This document shows, in pieces, positions 23,591 through 35,470 of a stretch of 64,000 nt of DNA (position 1 is its first letter; every line of letters starts with the position of its first letter). The stretch is taken from positions 17,150,499-17,214,498 of the forward strand of contig JBBDHG010000009.1 of the NCBI GenBank assembly GCA_037951165.1, in the 5' to 3' direction. This DNA is from Lophius americanus (Eukaryota > Chordata > Actinopteri > Lophiiformes > Lophiidae). The translations under genes and the position numbers were made by a program. The notes below the pieces were generated by a model. That model did no database searches. It was not told the origin of the DNA and was given only the letters and a program-made list of their open reading frames with translations.

Positions 23591-25039
23591 TATGAAAAAA
23601 AAAAAAAATACTGCTTCGTAAAGTTGAATCAAAGTTTTTGGTGATGGTCATTTTTTGATGATTCATTTTGACTTCTGTTTCAAGGTGAAATAATTATTTG
23701 GTTGCTCTTATCTTTTTGCTTCCTCTCTCTCTCAGAGCGCCAGTGCCCACTTTTTCTATCTGCTTCCCCCCCAAACACACAAACACACAAATACACACAT
23801 GCCCATCATTCATGCTACTCCATGAATCCAGGCCTCCTCTTGGTGATATTTCCTGTCTCTATGGGGAGCTGGGGGTGGGTTAATGAGGCAGACAGGCCAG
23901 ATGATGCTCCTCCCGCTGAAATACATCCAAAATGCCTAAACCTCCAATATGCAAGACTCTTGTCAAACAAACAACACATGACAACTTGAGTTGAAAAGCT
24001 GTTTGGAGGTGAGTGAGAATGTGTTTGTACAAGTGGCTCCATCTTTTCCAGCTCCAGTTTTCATCTAATGTAGCATAAAAATTTGTGTTACTGATCAACT
24101 GATGAACTCCCTTGTAAACTTCTTAATACATAATGCGAAATTTGCTTGATTAATTATTGTCATTTGTCTATAAGAATTGATTATTTATTCAAGCTTATTA
24201 CACTTCTTTATGTTATACATATTTAATTTAATTGAAATCCTCTCAGACTTTATATCATTAAACTTTTCACGTCAAGAGCTTAGGTACTATAGAACATTAC
24301 AATGTAGTAGACTATATGGGAGTATACAGTGGTGTACCACATAGAATCGTTAATTTGTTCCATGGTGCATGACTATGTAGCAAACACACACTGTACAACT
24401 GAAGAACTCGTAACTGTAAAAGATATGGAAAATAAATAATTAATTGGTTTCTGGCGATCTCCAACAACTCTTAATAACCAAACTCTCAGAAATACAGACA
24501 TCCAAAATCTGAGACTATTAAACACTGTCTAAAAAATTATAACATTGAAATATCATGAAACTTGCCTCAGTAGGGTTCCAAATGTTGTTTGTTGTGATGG
24601 TACAGGGGAGGAGGCGGGTTATTATTTCCAAGAGTAGGTGAACGGACCTCGGACGGGTAATTGGTAGGTTATTACCGGATCATTACTGGTTTATTACCGG
24701 TACAGGACAAACTCAAGTGGTCTGTCCTCAGTGCGCCCAACAGTGTTGCGTCACCAGGGAGCGGATCATCCCACATCAAGCGCATGAGGGGTATTAAGTG
24801 ATGCTGGCAACCTCTCCGACCAGTCTTGAAACACCGACAAGGAGTCTAATGTGTGTGCGAGGGCTATGATGGAAATATGCCCTTAAGATCGTTCCACAAT
24901 CCTGATCAAACATCTGCTCATTCTGAGCACGCAGTCTGAGTATTTATTACGTAGCGAAGTTGGCGACCATTGAGAGTGAGAGGTGTCCACACTCGACTTT
25001 TTGACTGTTCTGAGTATCTGAAAGCTCGTACTGTGCTTC
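23591..25039. other. Unannotated sequence
   Basis: No gene is recognised. Overlapping frames at 23698-24098 on both strands look like chance. At 24653-24706 'ggttattaccgg' and 'tttattaccggt' are locally repeated. Confidence 0.45.
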
Positions 25040-25105
25040 TGCCCAATTTTTCGTGGGTTCCCTCTGGGTGCTCTGGCTTCCTCACTCGGTCTGAAAAATA
25101 AAATG
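25040..25105 (+). repeat. Teleost dispersed repeat, 'cctcccacagtcc' family fragment
   Basis: 'cgtgggttccctctgggtgc' followed by 'tctggcttcctcac' matches the core of the repeat at 20445 and 38925. Confidence 0.55.
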
Positions 25106-25634
25106 CCATACCAGTGAATTGGCAGTGGGTTTTAAAGCCTAAAAATTATCTAAAATGATTATGATTTCATATAAAACTAAAGAAATCTTGAACCAAAACA
25201 GAAATGATATGTGCATGCATGCATAACAGGGAAACGAGAATATTCCCTTTGCCCCAGTAGTTTGTGAAGTCTTTATGTATATTATGTCTGACACATGAGT
25301 GTGTGCCTTGCGACCTGAAGGGTGCAAGATAGTGGAATGTCATGACATTGTAAGCATATAATGGTCCTGATAGATCTGAGTGTCAAGATTCCGGGATGAG
25401 AGTCGCCACCTGAGCGTGCCTGTACCTTCTCAGTTCAACCAGATCTGGTATCACATATCAAATCTGACATATTTAAGAAAGAGAATGCTTATTTATTTTC
25501 CTCCATTGATCAGTAAACAAGATTTTTCTTCATCAATGTATGTATGAATATGTATATAAGTATTTGTACCTGTGGTAAGAACAAAGTAAAAACTATCCGT
25601 CAACCAATCAATCAATGTGAGTGTGAATATATCA

Positions 25635-25775
25635 TTTGTCTCCATGGGTTGGCAACATGTCCAGGTTGTACCCCAGCTCCCACCCAATGTAATAGTGTTG
25701 GGTGGAGTGCTCCTAGTGACACTTCACAGGATTGGCAGTTACAGAAAATGGATGGCTGGATGGAGATGTGAATGT
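25635..25775 (+). repeat. Teleost dispersed repeat, 3' half
   Basis: 'acatgtccaggttgtacccc', 'gctcccacccaatgtaat', 'cacaggattggcagttacag' and 'aaaatggatggctggatgg' match the downstream half of the repeat family seen at 38705-39120. Four overlapping small frames on both strands arise from it. Confidence 0.6.
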
Positions 25776-26369
25776 GAACTAAAATACTCTCACCGTGGAG
25801 GTTAGCTCTGTGCGATGCAGCAGGATTTGACTGATTGGACACACACACCGATCCAAAATTGTAGAGCGGGTAGCCAAACCTGGAGGCCTTCTAGTGTTTT
25901 CTTCTACTTCAGGATGAGCTCAAACTAAATTGGAATTGGGTCCCGATGCAAACTTGAATCTGGCATCTAAATAAGCCAGCATGAAGTGACCGTGAAGTGG
26001 ATTGGCTATGCTATAGTTAGCTCCAGTAGCCACAGGGACTAACCGGGGAATACTTTTTGTTTACTCTGTCAGGCTTGAAAATAAGTGTTTGAGACATTTT
26101 CTGGGCTTTTTGCCTGGATGACTCATGTCCATATGTTTTCCAAATCTCTGTACTAAATGTGATAAGTAAATGAATATCATGAAAAATAGTCAATGTTGTA
26201 CAATTTTCCCTTTGTTATCCATTTATGTTCTCAAAAAACTTGTTTGTTTGAATTTTTATATATAAAATTGAAGTTGGTACCAAGTGCAGCAGAGGCTAAT
26301 GGGAATGTTATGAGTTTTATTTTTTTCTGATGGTAGTTCTATATGTGAAGTTAAGACTTCCATCCATCC
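25776..26369. other. Unannotated sequence
   Basis: No gene is recognised. Confidence 0.45.
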
Positions 26370-26560
26370 AAATTCCCTTTGTGCCTTTTTTTTTGCTGGT
26401 GGTAATAAGTCAAGCAGAGTTTTGGAAACATTCCTTTCCCTAGCATCACTCTCAAGCTCATCGTGAGGGATCATGCATCGTTCCCAAACCCGAGGGGATA
26501 TGTAACCCCTCCAGCAAATTCTGGCTTTACCCAGAATTTGCTGGAGGGGGTCGGTGACGG
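26370..26560 (-). mobile_element. Non-LTR retrotransposon ORF2 C-terminal fragment
   Basis: The minus-strand translation keeps 'WRGYISPRVWERCMIPHDEL' and 'LLDLLPP', a decayed form of the basic C-terminal tail seen at 19795-20170 and 56060-56560. The frame stays open for 110 codons (26588-26256) but fades into unrelated sequence. A perfect snapback interrupts the fragment at its upstream edge. Confidence 0.65.
26506..26549. repeat. Perfect 19-bp snapback inverted repeat
   Basis: 'cccctccagcaaattctgg' (26506-26524) and its exact reverse complement (26531-26549) flank a six-base loop. The left arm matches the LINE text ('ctccagcgagttctgg' elsewhere in this family), while the right arm sits where other LINE sequence is expected. 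Confidence 0.95.
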
Positions 26561-27482
26561 GCGTTAGGATCGTTAGGATCGAGTGCAAAACAGCAAAGAT
26601 GGCAACATTTAAGACAACAGCAAAGCTGTTCTAGTTCATTCTGAGGGCAGAGCCTCCTTCTATTTCCCAGAATGTCGAACCCTGCTGTTTTTCATATCAG
26701 AATCAGAAACTTGTAGTCGGTCGTGATAGAAAATAATCTTAGGTGTGACTCAACATACAGACAAGAAACCCAAACCATTGACATAAAAAAGAAGAATTCC
26801 ACATATAAATATAAGCCTTCCAGAACACATGTGGACAGTGTTTGTAGCAAACTGCAACAATTGCTGCCTTTCCTGCAACAACCTAGACTGTATGGTGTGG
26901 ATACAAAATGTATGTTGCTCTTATACCAGGTGGTCTTATATAGTAATCAGTTACGGCATCAGTTTGGTTTGGTAATGTTTTTGTGCAAGTCAAAACTAGA
27001 GACTGCGTGGAAGATTATCATGGCCAAACAGAACATGCCTTTTATCCCCGTGTGAATAAGAGTTTTAGACAGTGGCAGATGGGTTTTAGAGTTTTTGAGG
27101 AGAAATCTGATTTTTCTTTTTTAAATATTTTATTTCATGGCTGAAGAATAGGTTAAAGGCCCAAGGCAAATTTCACAAATTGAGGGACAATAAAGCTTAT
27201 CTTGATCTTCATTCTGTAGCAGTGGAGACATTTCACCTTCATTTTTTTTACTTTTCATTTCATCAAAATGTTAATCAGTTCAGTGGTTGTTGAGATATTT
27301 CAGTCCGGCCCAAAGATGAGCAGCAGATTAGGGTCAGTATTGGTCATTCCTGCTTGCATTCTTTCGTCTACTTTCATCACAGCGCTCCTATACACCTTAG
27401 TGGATTTATATCTTATAGAATAACTGAAGCATGATGATGTTCTTCCTTGTGAGATGTTTTTGATTCAGTGCCTGTTATGGCG
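26561..27482. other. Unannotated sequence with a retroelement tail
   Basis: Plus-strand 'gggacaataaagcttatct' at 27183-27201 is a typical fish LINE/SINE tail, and its body is not recognisable upstream. The 110-codon frame at 26723-27055 has no domain. Confidence 0.45.
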
Positions 27483-27665
27483 GCTCGGGGGGTAGAGCAT
27501 GTCTCATAGTGTTTTTCAGCAACAAGTAGATGCTGAAGTACTTTTTGAACCCCATACAGAGCTGCTCACTACTCCTCAGGGTCGGATCCAATGCAGGGAA
27601 CAAGTTTCATGATATTGCACTGAAGTATGATTGCATGTGACAATAAAGCGTCGTCTTTATGGGAC
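27483..27665 (+). mobile_element. tRNA-headed SINE, near full length
   Basis: It starts with a tRNA-like head 'ggcggctcggggggtagagc' (box A-like), continues through 'gctgaagtactttttgaacc', 'ctgctcactactcctcag' and 'ggatccaatgcagggaacaa', and ends in 'tgtgacaataaagcg'. This is the layout of a widespread fish SINE family: Pol III head, body, LINE-derived tail. The B box is badly eroded. Fragments of the same kind occur at 31655 and 41310. Confidence 0.65.
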
Positions 27666-28297
27666 AGAAAAGCACAAGAACAGAGAGGGGGAGAGGAGAA
27701 GCGAGGTTGTGATTGTAGAAAATAAACGTACTCAGGGAATAGAGGAGAAAGAGAGGAGATGTTGTTCGACACACAAATCTGCACACATGCATGCAGTGCT
27801 TCTCATTGACGTGGATAGGTAGCATCTGGGGACTGGAGGTGTGTTATTACTGCACAAACGTAATCAGGTGTCGTCCTCTTACAGCTTTGGTTTATTGCAA
27901 GACCATGAGAAAAAATGAGGAAACTCTAATGATCTCTGCAGGGAGGCTGTTTTTGTTTTTTTTTCCTTTTTGCAGCAGCAGAGGGAAAACAAACACAGCT
28001 TACGTACGATAAAAAGAATCGGATCGAGAAAAAGTATATGCGTGAATGATGTAAAGATAAATAATCTTTACTTATCACTTACAGTCATGCACAGTCAAAC
28101 ATAGTGAAACTATTTCTCTGCATACCTAAGGGAGCATATTGGGAATGCTTGGGAACAAATGCTGATCATCCGCTCTACCCCCGATTGGAGACACTGGAGA
28201 ACCTTTGGTATAATGTGGTATGTATTCAATTTTAGTCCACTCACAGAAATACATGCATTCAAGTTAACTGACACTAACTGGAGGCAATAAGATATTC
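27666..28297. other. Unannotated sequence
   Basis: No gene is recognised. The frames at 27569-27825 and 27631-27822 are mirror images of one purine-rich stretch. Confidence 0.45.
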
Positions 28298-28369
28298 ACC
28301 TGAATAGGGACTTTAGCCCTGGGCCTTCAGATTAAAAGTCTGCTGCTCTACCGGCTGAGTTACCAATCC
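28298..28369 (-). tRNA. tRNA-Lys(UUU)-like pseudogene or SINE head
   Basis: The reverse complement shows 'taactcagccggtagagc' (D arm and box A), the anticodon arm 'cagacttttaatctg' with anticodon UUU at 28336-28334, and a T arm 'cagggctaaagtccct'. The order and spacing fit vertebrate tRNA-Lys(UUU). The acceptor stem 'ggattgg'/'ttcaggt' hardly pairs, and box B is altered from 'ggttcaagtcc' to 'ggctaaagtcc', so it is unlikely to be functional. No Pol III T-run terminator follows closely. It may be a retroposed tRNA or the head of a tRNA-Lys SINE whose body I do not recognise. Confidence 0.7.
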
Positions 28370-30264
28370 TTGTATCTGCAACAGCAGAGGATATGGGATA
28401 GTCTGACATAAAGTGTTTGACGATGTGACACTTTGTGCAGATTGTGATCAAAGGACATATGCCCTGAGCAACAGCACGAAAAATCTCCATGATGTTCAGA
28501 CACTGGTGGTGGTGGCTAGTGACCCTTCAGAGGTACTGAGGTTTATGGACTGATGACGTTGGTGGATCTTTGTAGACAGGGTGGTTTGGAGAGAGGTGTA
28601 GGGTGCATGTAACAGCAGCATGAATTAGCTAAAGACTGTCTGCCAGGGGGGAATTCAGCTCGGCTCAACCCCCCAGTCTCCTTCCCAGCAGCCACAGAGG
28701 GAAGGAGGCACCCCATTCCCACCTGGAACTCAACACTCCTCAGGAGCGTGGACTGAAACCTCGCTACACCATCTCTGCTTCTCAACAGTCCACAGCCTGC
28801 TGGGTTGATTTTAGTGGTTGAACTGGAAAGACCTCACCAGAACGAGTGCTTGTTCCCTGCTGGGCATATTTCCTCTCTGGTGGTGGGACGTAAGCAGCTC
28901 TGGGCTGGCTTAGAGAGAATTCAGGTTGGGATGGAGAGGAAGAGAGCAGGCTGCGCTGTCTCCGCTGATAATAAAGCAACCACCAGCAGCCATCAAGCTT
29001 TTAGTTTCTTTGACAGCTGGATTCGCACGCAGTCTTTTTGCTATGCTAAATTATTACCTGTGTGCCGCCATCCCAGGGAGGGACAGAGATGCCAACAGCA
29101 ATGCAACCACAATGCTGAACAAATAATAATATTAATTTACTTAAATGTAAACTTTGTTTCACTGATATGTGAAGTATGTTGCAATCTGGAAGTTGTGTGG
29201 CAATGCTAGTGTATAGCGGTGAAGCTAATTAGCAAAGCTGATGTCTCAACTGACAGTCACAGACGATGGCAGCAGGGAATTTAGAGTATGTAAGAGGAGT
29301 GAATGGAAGGGTGGTGCAAATAAGATAACATAAGATATACTGATTATTATATATATTACTACCACAACGGAGAATTTTCCATCGTTGCAGTATAAATCAG
29401 TATCACCCAAAATCAATCAGAGGAGGTATAAAAAATTTGAACAAATAAGAAAAGGAGATAAAAAATACAATATGTGGAGGCAAAAATATGTGGAAATAGG
29501 ATCTAACTGTGTAAAGAAAAAGCCTTCAATGCTTTGAGTTTTGCAAGAATTTCCATAGTTTTCTGTTACTGCCTCTCCTAACAGGATTGCACCATCAGAC
29601 AGTGAAATTATGCACCCGGATCAGGATCATATTCCATTAAGCTGCTTTGAATGTTTTCCCATACAATCCTGATCCAGTCGTAAATCCTTTGTTTGTTGTT
29701 CTTATCCATCTCGTGTGGGATAGGCGCTCAGATAAACTTATCAGAAAGAACTACCAGTAGGTAAACAGAGCAGAACAAATAAACAGCAGCCGCTTAAATT
29801 ATTGGTCTTCACACTGACAGCGATCTCATCTACAGACTCACACGAACTCAATGTCTCTATTTCTGTGACAGTTTTTGGGTGCGTCACGTCTCTGAAGGGC
29901 TGAAAGATGCGCCTGAATCGCAGTGATGTTACTCATGCTGCAAGATCTAGAAATCTGTCTCTATTGGGGTCGTATTCTTCTCGGTGCTCACTCACAGTCG
30001 GGCGAACCTCCAGAGTGTTTTTCAACTTCCGTCCTACTGAATCCTTTTAGTTTTGGATGGAATTTTGAGATGTCGGATAGTTCAACACTTTTCAGGAAAA
30101 CACTCAAAAATAAGTTTCTCCCACTAAGAGTGACACATTATCACCTCCTCCTCGTGTTTCCTGTACCGCAGCTCTGCTGTGAAGAGAAACTGGAAGCTAC
30201 CTGAAGTGTTTTATCATTTTTTGTTGTAACGTCATGAGCATTGAAAGAAGGAAAAATGGTGGAT
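28370..30264. other. Unannotated sequence; 28520-28990 GC-balanced
   Basis: No gene is recognised. The segment 28520-28990 has higher GC and open frames on both strands (28543-28785, 28782-28979, 28805-29209), but none shows a domain. Confidence 0.4.
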
Positions 30265-30570
30265 CTAATAAAAAAAAACTACCCAGAGAAGTAGATTGAT
30301 CTCAGTTTCACCGATATGTACGGTCTTTATTCCAGCTCCTGCTATCGTTTCAGCCATTGCGCCTTTATCCGAGCAAGGGGACGATACGGTGGAGATCATA
30401 CAATCTATAACAGGTGTTATATGATTGGCCTTGGATGTCACGATGTGAGTGAAAAGGGATAGAAGGATAAAAGTAAATGGAGATGGGGCAATAGATGAAC
30501 AGGAAGTACTATGCGATTGGCCCGTGAGGTCATAACAATGGAATGATAAAAGCAAAAGGAGATCATGCAA
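30265..30570 (-). mobile_element. Retroelement-like tail, 'aagccgaaac' family, copy 2
   Basis: On the minus strand 'gctgaaacgatagcaggagc', 'tggaataaagaccgtac' and 'gtgaaactgagatcaatct' follow the order of copy 1 (11865-12140). The upstream 'gattggcc' and 'gtgaggtcataa' blocks are also shared. Confidence 0.55.
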
Positions 30571-30654
30571 TTGGTAAACAGGAAGTCCTATGTGATTGGT
30601 TCAAGAAGGTGTGTCCTGGTCTTTCATGAAACATTGTGACATCAAACAAATGCC

Positions 30655-30785
30655 TTATACTTAACGCCTGTTAGAAATTGTTAGAGCTTCACCAACATCT
30701 TCCCCTTGTCCAGCTGAAGGTGCAAAAGCCGAAACATTGGCAGGAGGGTTCAATCTACTTCCACGGGTCCTTTTTTGTTAGTGCC
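30655..30785 (+). mobile_element. Retroelement-like tail, 'aagccgaaac' family, copy 3
   Basis: 'gtgcaaaagccgaaacattg' is followed by 'gcaggagggttcaatctact'. This matches copy 2 in the opposite orientation about 100 bp away, so the two form an inverted pair. The 'aataaagacc' segment is missing here. Confidence 0.5.
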
Positions 30786-31654
30786 TTCATTTTTCTTTCT
30801 TTCTATGCTCATTTTATGTTTTTGGTTGAGCACAACAAACTATCCCACTGGAGAAGATGTGTCCTAGTCCACATCCACAGCCTTCATTTGGGCATTAATT
30901 CCACTGCATTACTGTAAATGTCAAATGACATTGCATAATAATTCACGTGCTGACGAAAGCAGACATAGTGAGCAAGCGAAAAAAAATCTGTTAGTGTAAG
31001 GAAGTCTTGTTCAGACATTATTAACAATTTACTTTCCAGAGCGAATTGAAGATTTTAATAATGTTTGATTTTAAAACCATGTGTTGTATTACAAGTGGAC
31101 AAAATCGGCAATCATCCCCGGCTAAATCATGGTGACTCACAACGTACTGTAGCAGCCCAGAGATTAATAGCAGGGCCGCAGAAACACTAAATAATGCAGC
31201 TTACCTCAGGTAGCTGTGATGAGGTCTTTTGTTGGCCTTGATTTCTCTCCAAGATCTGCATTCAGAGAGCTGTGTGCAACGATGACGATTCAAAATGATG
31301 TCAATGGAAATAAAGTCTTACATAAGCCGCTTAAAGGTTGTGAAAAGTTAGCAATGGCTGATCTGAAGCTGTAGAAAATGAAATTTATGTCTCAACCATA
31401 ACAACTAAACCTAAACTGTCTTATTTCTTTCTCTCAAAAGAAAAATAATCTCATCACCTTTGTTTCAAATATAAAAAAAAAAAAAAATCTTATTTTAGAA
31501 ATGTATCTTTTCTTAGAAATACCGAGGCATTTTTTCTTATGAGATCTTTTCTCCTAATACTTACCTAAGACGGTATAGATTCTTAAAATCGGCTTAAAAT
31601 GCTAATTTTCTGTGACTCAATCTGATTAAATTATTCATTGCTTTTAATTAGCAG
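30786..31654. other. Unannotated sequence
   Basis: No gene is recognised. A poly-A run lies at 31472-31485. Confidence 0.45.
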
Positions 31655-31800
31655 AACTCGGGTGGTTGGCTCTAACTCTGTGGGTGGAGTGGTCCTCTCC
31701 CAGTCAGAAGATCAGCAGGTCAGCAGTTCTAGCCCAGTAGTAGTTGTAGGGTCCCCTGAGAAAGCCACTGAACTGTGTATGAATAAAATTTGATGAATGA
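31655..31800 (+). mobile_element. tRNA-headed SINE fragment
   Basis: 'gtgggtggagtggtcctctc', 'ccagtcagaagatcagcag' and 'gtcagcagttctagccc' resemble the tRNA-like head of a common fish SINE (box A and box B positions). They are followed by 'cctgagaaagccactgaac' and 'gtgtatgaataaaa' from its body and tail. Confidence 0.65.
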
Positions 31801-32529
31801 AGACATAATATAATAAAAAAATATGGAATTTTTGTCCAGTTTTAAGGCCAATTTTCACGTTTCAGTGGTTAGATTTTCATTCTAACTTCAAGAATCGTAG
31901 CCAGGCAAAGGGTAGAATATTTGGCTTCTTTATTTTATCTGTTTTTGCAGTGTGGTGCACCATTATACCACCCCTTCATTCTGTATGAATGCGACTGACT
32001 TTTACAGCAGTGGATGTAGTAACAGAGGTGAACTAGTCATCTGTATAAAGCTGAGAAGGAAAGGCAGAACAGAGAAACAAATGTCTGGCAACACAGCTGT
32101 AAGTTTTAAAAGGAGTTAGTAGCAGTTAGCAGCTATGTCGAAGAAGAAGAAGAAGAAGAAGAAAATCAAACAAAAATGATTTCCAATTGGGGAGTTAGCT
32201 CAACATTTGAGAACCCCTTAACCTGTTAGCAGAGAACTAGATCAACCATATAACAGGGAAGGTGAATGCTCAACACGGGTACCGATTTCTTACACATCTG
32301 CTGCTTGGAAACTGTATTGTCATGTTTTTTTTGTCAGTGTAAACAGTCAAAGGTGCCTAACAGGGTTAAGATTCATTGCAAATCTTTGACTGATCTAGAT
32401 TTTTTTCGTAATGCATAATGGACACCCTTCAACAGAAGAGGAATGAAGGTGAAGTATCTCAATTTCCTGTAATGATAGTCCACTCAATAAACTTTAACCC
32501 TGCTGAATTGAGACACATCCATGCTCGCA
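31801..32529. other. Unannotated sequence with (GAA)n
   Basis: No gene is recognised. A (GAA)n tract of about eight units is at 32140-32164. Confidence 0.5.
32140..32164. repeat. (GAA)n microsatellite
   Basis: Eight uninterrupted GAA units. Confidence 0.9.
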
Positions 32530-32705
32530 GCTAAATACAGCTCCTGTTTAGGGGTTGCCACAGCAAATCTTTCTTCTCTATTGATTGCAATCATTAACTG
32601 GCACAGGATTTATGCCCTTTCTGACACAACCCTTTCCATTTAACCGGGCTTGTGACAGGAACCAAGAACACACCTGCATCCCCACTGGCTGGCTATAGCA
32701 TTCTA
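32530..32705. mobile_element. Teleost retroelement fragment
   Basis: 'ggggttgccacagcaaatc', 'gatttatgccctttctgaca', 'caaccctttccatttaaccg' and 'ggcttgtgacagg' correspond to a fish repeat usually reading 'ggatgcccttcctgacgcaa' and 'atttatccgggcttggga'. It is likely a LINE 3' part. Orientation and clade are uncertain. Confidence 0.5.
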
Positions 32706-32813
32706 ATCACCAGCATCATTAGGATTCAATCCTTTTTGAGCTATGAGTTCGTATTTCAGTCTGGGCCATTTGGTATTAACTGTCAGAGCAAATTACCAGC
32801 CTGCAACACTCAA

Positions 32814-32833
32814 AAATAAATAAATAAATAAAT
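32814..32833. repeat. (AAAT)n microsatellite
   Basis: Five units of AAAT at the edge of an A+T-rich stretch. Confidence 0.85.
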
Positions 32834-35239
32834 GATAATTCCAGGGTTTAAGTACTTGCAACTATTTCATTTCATTTAAATAATCATGCATTGAACATGT
32901 ATATATTCAAATTTCATAGAGTCAGCATAAATCTTTTAAATATAAAAACAATTGAATTGAATTAGTTAAAAAAAATATGAACAGGGTTTAAATTTGTCTC
33001 ACTATACAGCAATCAGGATTCAATTGGTTAAAATTCATGAGATTGGTTTACATATCGTTTTCAGGAAATGACATTGTTTTGAAGGTGAAATAGATTTAAA
33101 AGACATCGTTCATTAGAAGTATTACATAATTATTATTCTTAGGCGTTCCATTCATGTTTAAATACGCATCAAATAAAATGTAATAGTTTATGTTAAAATT
33201 GTCTTATCAATATTCATGGAAATATTACATGGAATTGAAATACGTAAAAATATTTTTTTGAGTGTATTATGGCTGCAAATGATAAACAGCAAGGTCAAAT
33301 TTCAGAACCATAATCAGAATAGAGTTGAGTTACTGGCAGACATATGTTTCATGGAACCTAGCCTCCATTTAATCTAATCTGACTTTTACAGTGGAATAAT
33401 AAAGAACAGCGGCGTCAGGCCAAAGGACCGCGGAAAGAAAGTAAATCCCGAGCCCAGATGATGCTTGTTACCAGCTGTAATGAAGTCGGAGTCGCCGCTG
33501 TCTGGCTGAGAGTGAGATTTATACAGAAATGAGGAGGTCCAGTCTTCTTTCGCAGCACATTCCAATAAAGATAGATCTACTCCAGCAGCTTGGAGCACGG
33601 TGGGTTAAGAGCCTGTAAGAGAATGCAGGTGGTCTGCTACAGGGGTTAGATAAACCTACAGGGGCATTTCACATTGTTGAGAAAAGTGACTCTTTGGGCG
33701 GTCCAATGATTTTGAAATGGAGGCTTACAGGCGGTAACCATTGTTTTGGTGATTGTCCGTCGAACATCAAACTGTGCATTCTCATGGTGAAAAATGAGCT
33801 CTTTTCTGAGCAGCAGTAGGTGGTGGGAGATGATTGATTGCATCAGTGCTGGAGTGTGCAGAGAGACAATTTTGAACTGGCCACACATTCCACTGCTTTA
33901 GTTTTCAATTTCAGCAGTTCTCATGAGTTGACTGCTAGAGTCCACTCTTCTCAGAGTGGAGTCAGGCATCTGATTTCAAATAAAACAAAAACACCTTTAA
34001 CACCAATGATCCTGATGAAATTGAATTAGATTAGAATTTAGATTAATTCGACCGCGTGAAATATGTTATCATAAAAAGAAATGTTCGGTGAGTCATTTTA
34101 AGGACAGTTGCTGATGGCAGCAAATCACATTAATCAGCAGGGGGGGATATATATAAATAGCATTTTAGTCCTGCAGATACACAAGATGTACCACTAATTA
34201 TCATTTATACTGTACATTTGGCTCAGAACTTCAGAATGCTTGTGTCAAGGGAATATAAATCAAGACAGACTTGACAGTTACGCTATGGGGATGTATAATT
34301 GTTATACATTTTGTGATGAGGCTATTCTTTAGGACTCAAACCCTAAATTCTGTTGACATGCATTACTGACTCAATTAGGTCTGAACAAAGGTTTGGATTT
34401 TTTTATGTCGTACTTTTGTACAAATTGTGGTTTTAACAATTTCTTAATTTGCAAGCTCAATTAAGAACATTTCATGACGTGCCTACTGGATTTATGCCGT
34501 GTTTACAGTTTTTACAGCTTTTGCTTTCACCGCTAATGATGATGCTTCTGTACGTTATCAAACTTGGTTACTTAGCTACTATTTACGTTTATCTCTTTAT
34601 TTCTTTAGTATGTACCTTGTATTTTCATATCTTTACATGTTTATTTTTATATATAGTTATATATTTTTCACATACTTTATATTTTTCTTATCTTCAGTTT
34701 TACCTGCGTGTTTATCAATCATGGCATTCAGAGTGGAACAAAAAGAAGAACTTGAAACTTTTTTTTAACTGCATATGACGATAAACGCTTTGACTTTGAC
34801 TTGACTTACTTCCTGTTATCCTCATCTTCATTTTCTTCTCCGTATACCTGATGATTGATTGACCGGCGTTGTCCTGAAGAAAAATGAATGACGGTTTTGG
34901 TATCCTGCAGTAATTTTTTGTTGCTTCAGAACTATCCAAAAGTGCTCTCTCTTTTATTCTTATGGTTTACATTTTTGTTTTTCTAACAAAACAAAAAAAA
35001 CTTCACATTTAATTTGGCGAGTTCAATCAGGGGGATCGCTTGTACAAAGCAGGAGGTTGGGTCTTTTCGGGGATATGTCCTTGCTGTCGGTTGAGGACAG
35101 CGTAGGCCTAGAATGGAAACATTTCTTCATGACCTCTTCTGTTACACTTCCTGACGCTCTTATGATCTATTACGTCCTCTGATTCTTCCGTCCTTGATTA
35201 ACGTTATTTTTCACGTGCTTCATTATTTCATGCCTGTGA
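32834..35239. other. Unannotated sequence with one retroelement tail
   Basis: No gene is recognised. At 34779-34808 'gacgataaacgctttgactt' and 'tgacttgac' form a degenerate 'gacaataaagtctttgactt' tail, with A+T-rich sequence before it. The interval 33380-33620 is GC-balanced and repeat-free. Confidence 0.45.
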
Positions 35240-35470
35240 ATCTCTTGTTTTATGTTAAAGGTACCTTGTGTTTGTTCTTTTCTCCATTTGTTTCCCTCTC
35301 TGGTCCTTCCTCCACTGATTAGCCACTTGTCTCAGCTGTATCTCGTTGCCCTGATTGATTTCACCTGTGTCTCGTTATCTCCTCCATTTGTTAGTTTTAA
35401 AGTCTGTGTGGGTCTCTCTGTATGTGTTTTGCTGTTACCTCTTTGGAATTACCTTCCTATGTTTTTTTCT
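35240..35470. repeat. Strand-biased C/T-rich segment, possible LTR-like repeat
   Basis: 'cacctgtgtctcgttatctc' and 'agccacttgtctcagctg' resemble text frequent in fish repeats near LTR or 5' ends. No matching second copy, primer-binding site or polypurine tract is visible in the window, so the class is unproven. Overlapping frames here are low-complexity. Confidence 0.3.

Noticed and set aside
27569..27825. Paired open frames on both strands as genes
   Set aside because: They mirror one another across the same purine-rich segment next to a SINE tail, and have no domain.
35240..35470. Intact LTR retrotransposon
   Set aside because: No second LTR, primer-binding site, polypurine tract or gag/pol coding sequence was found nearby.
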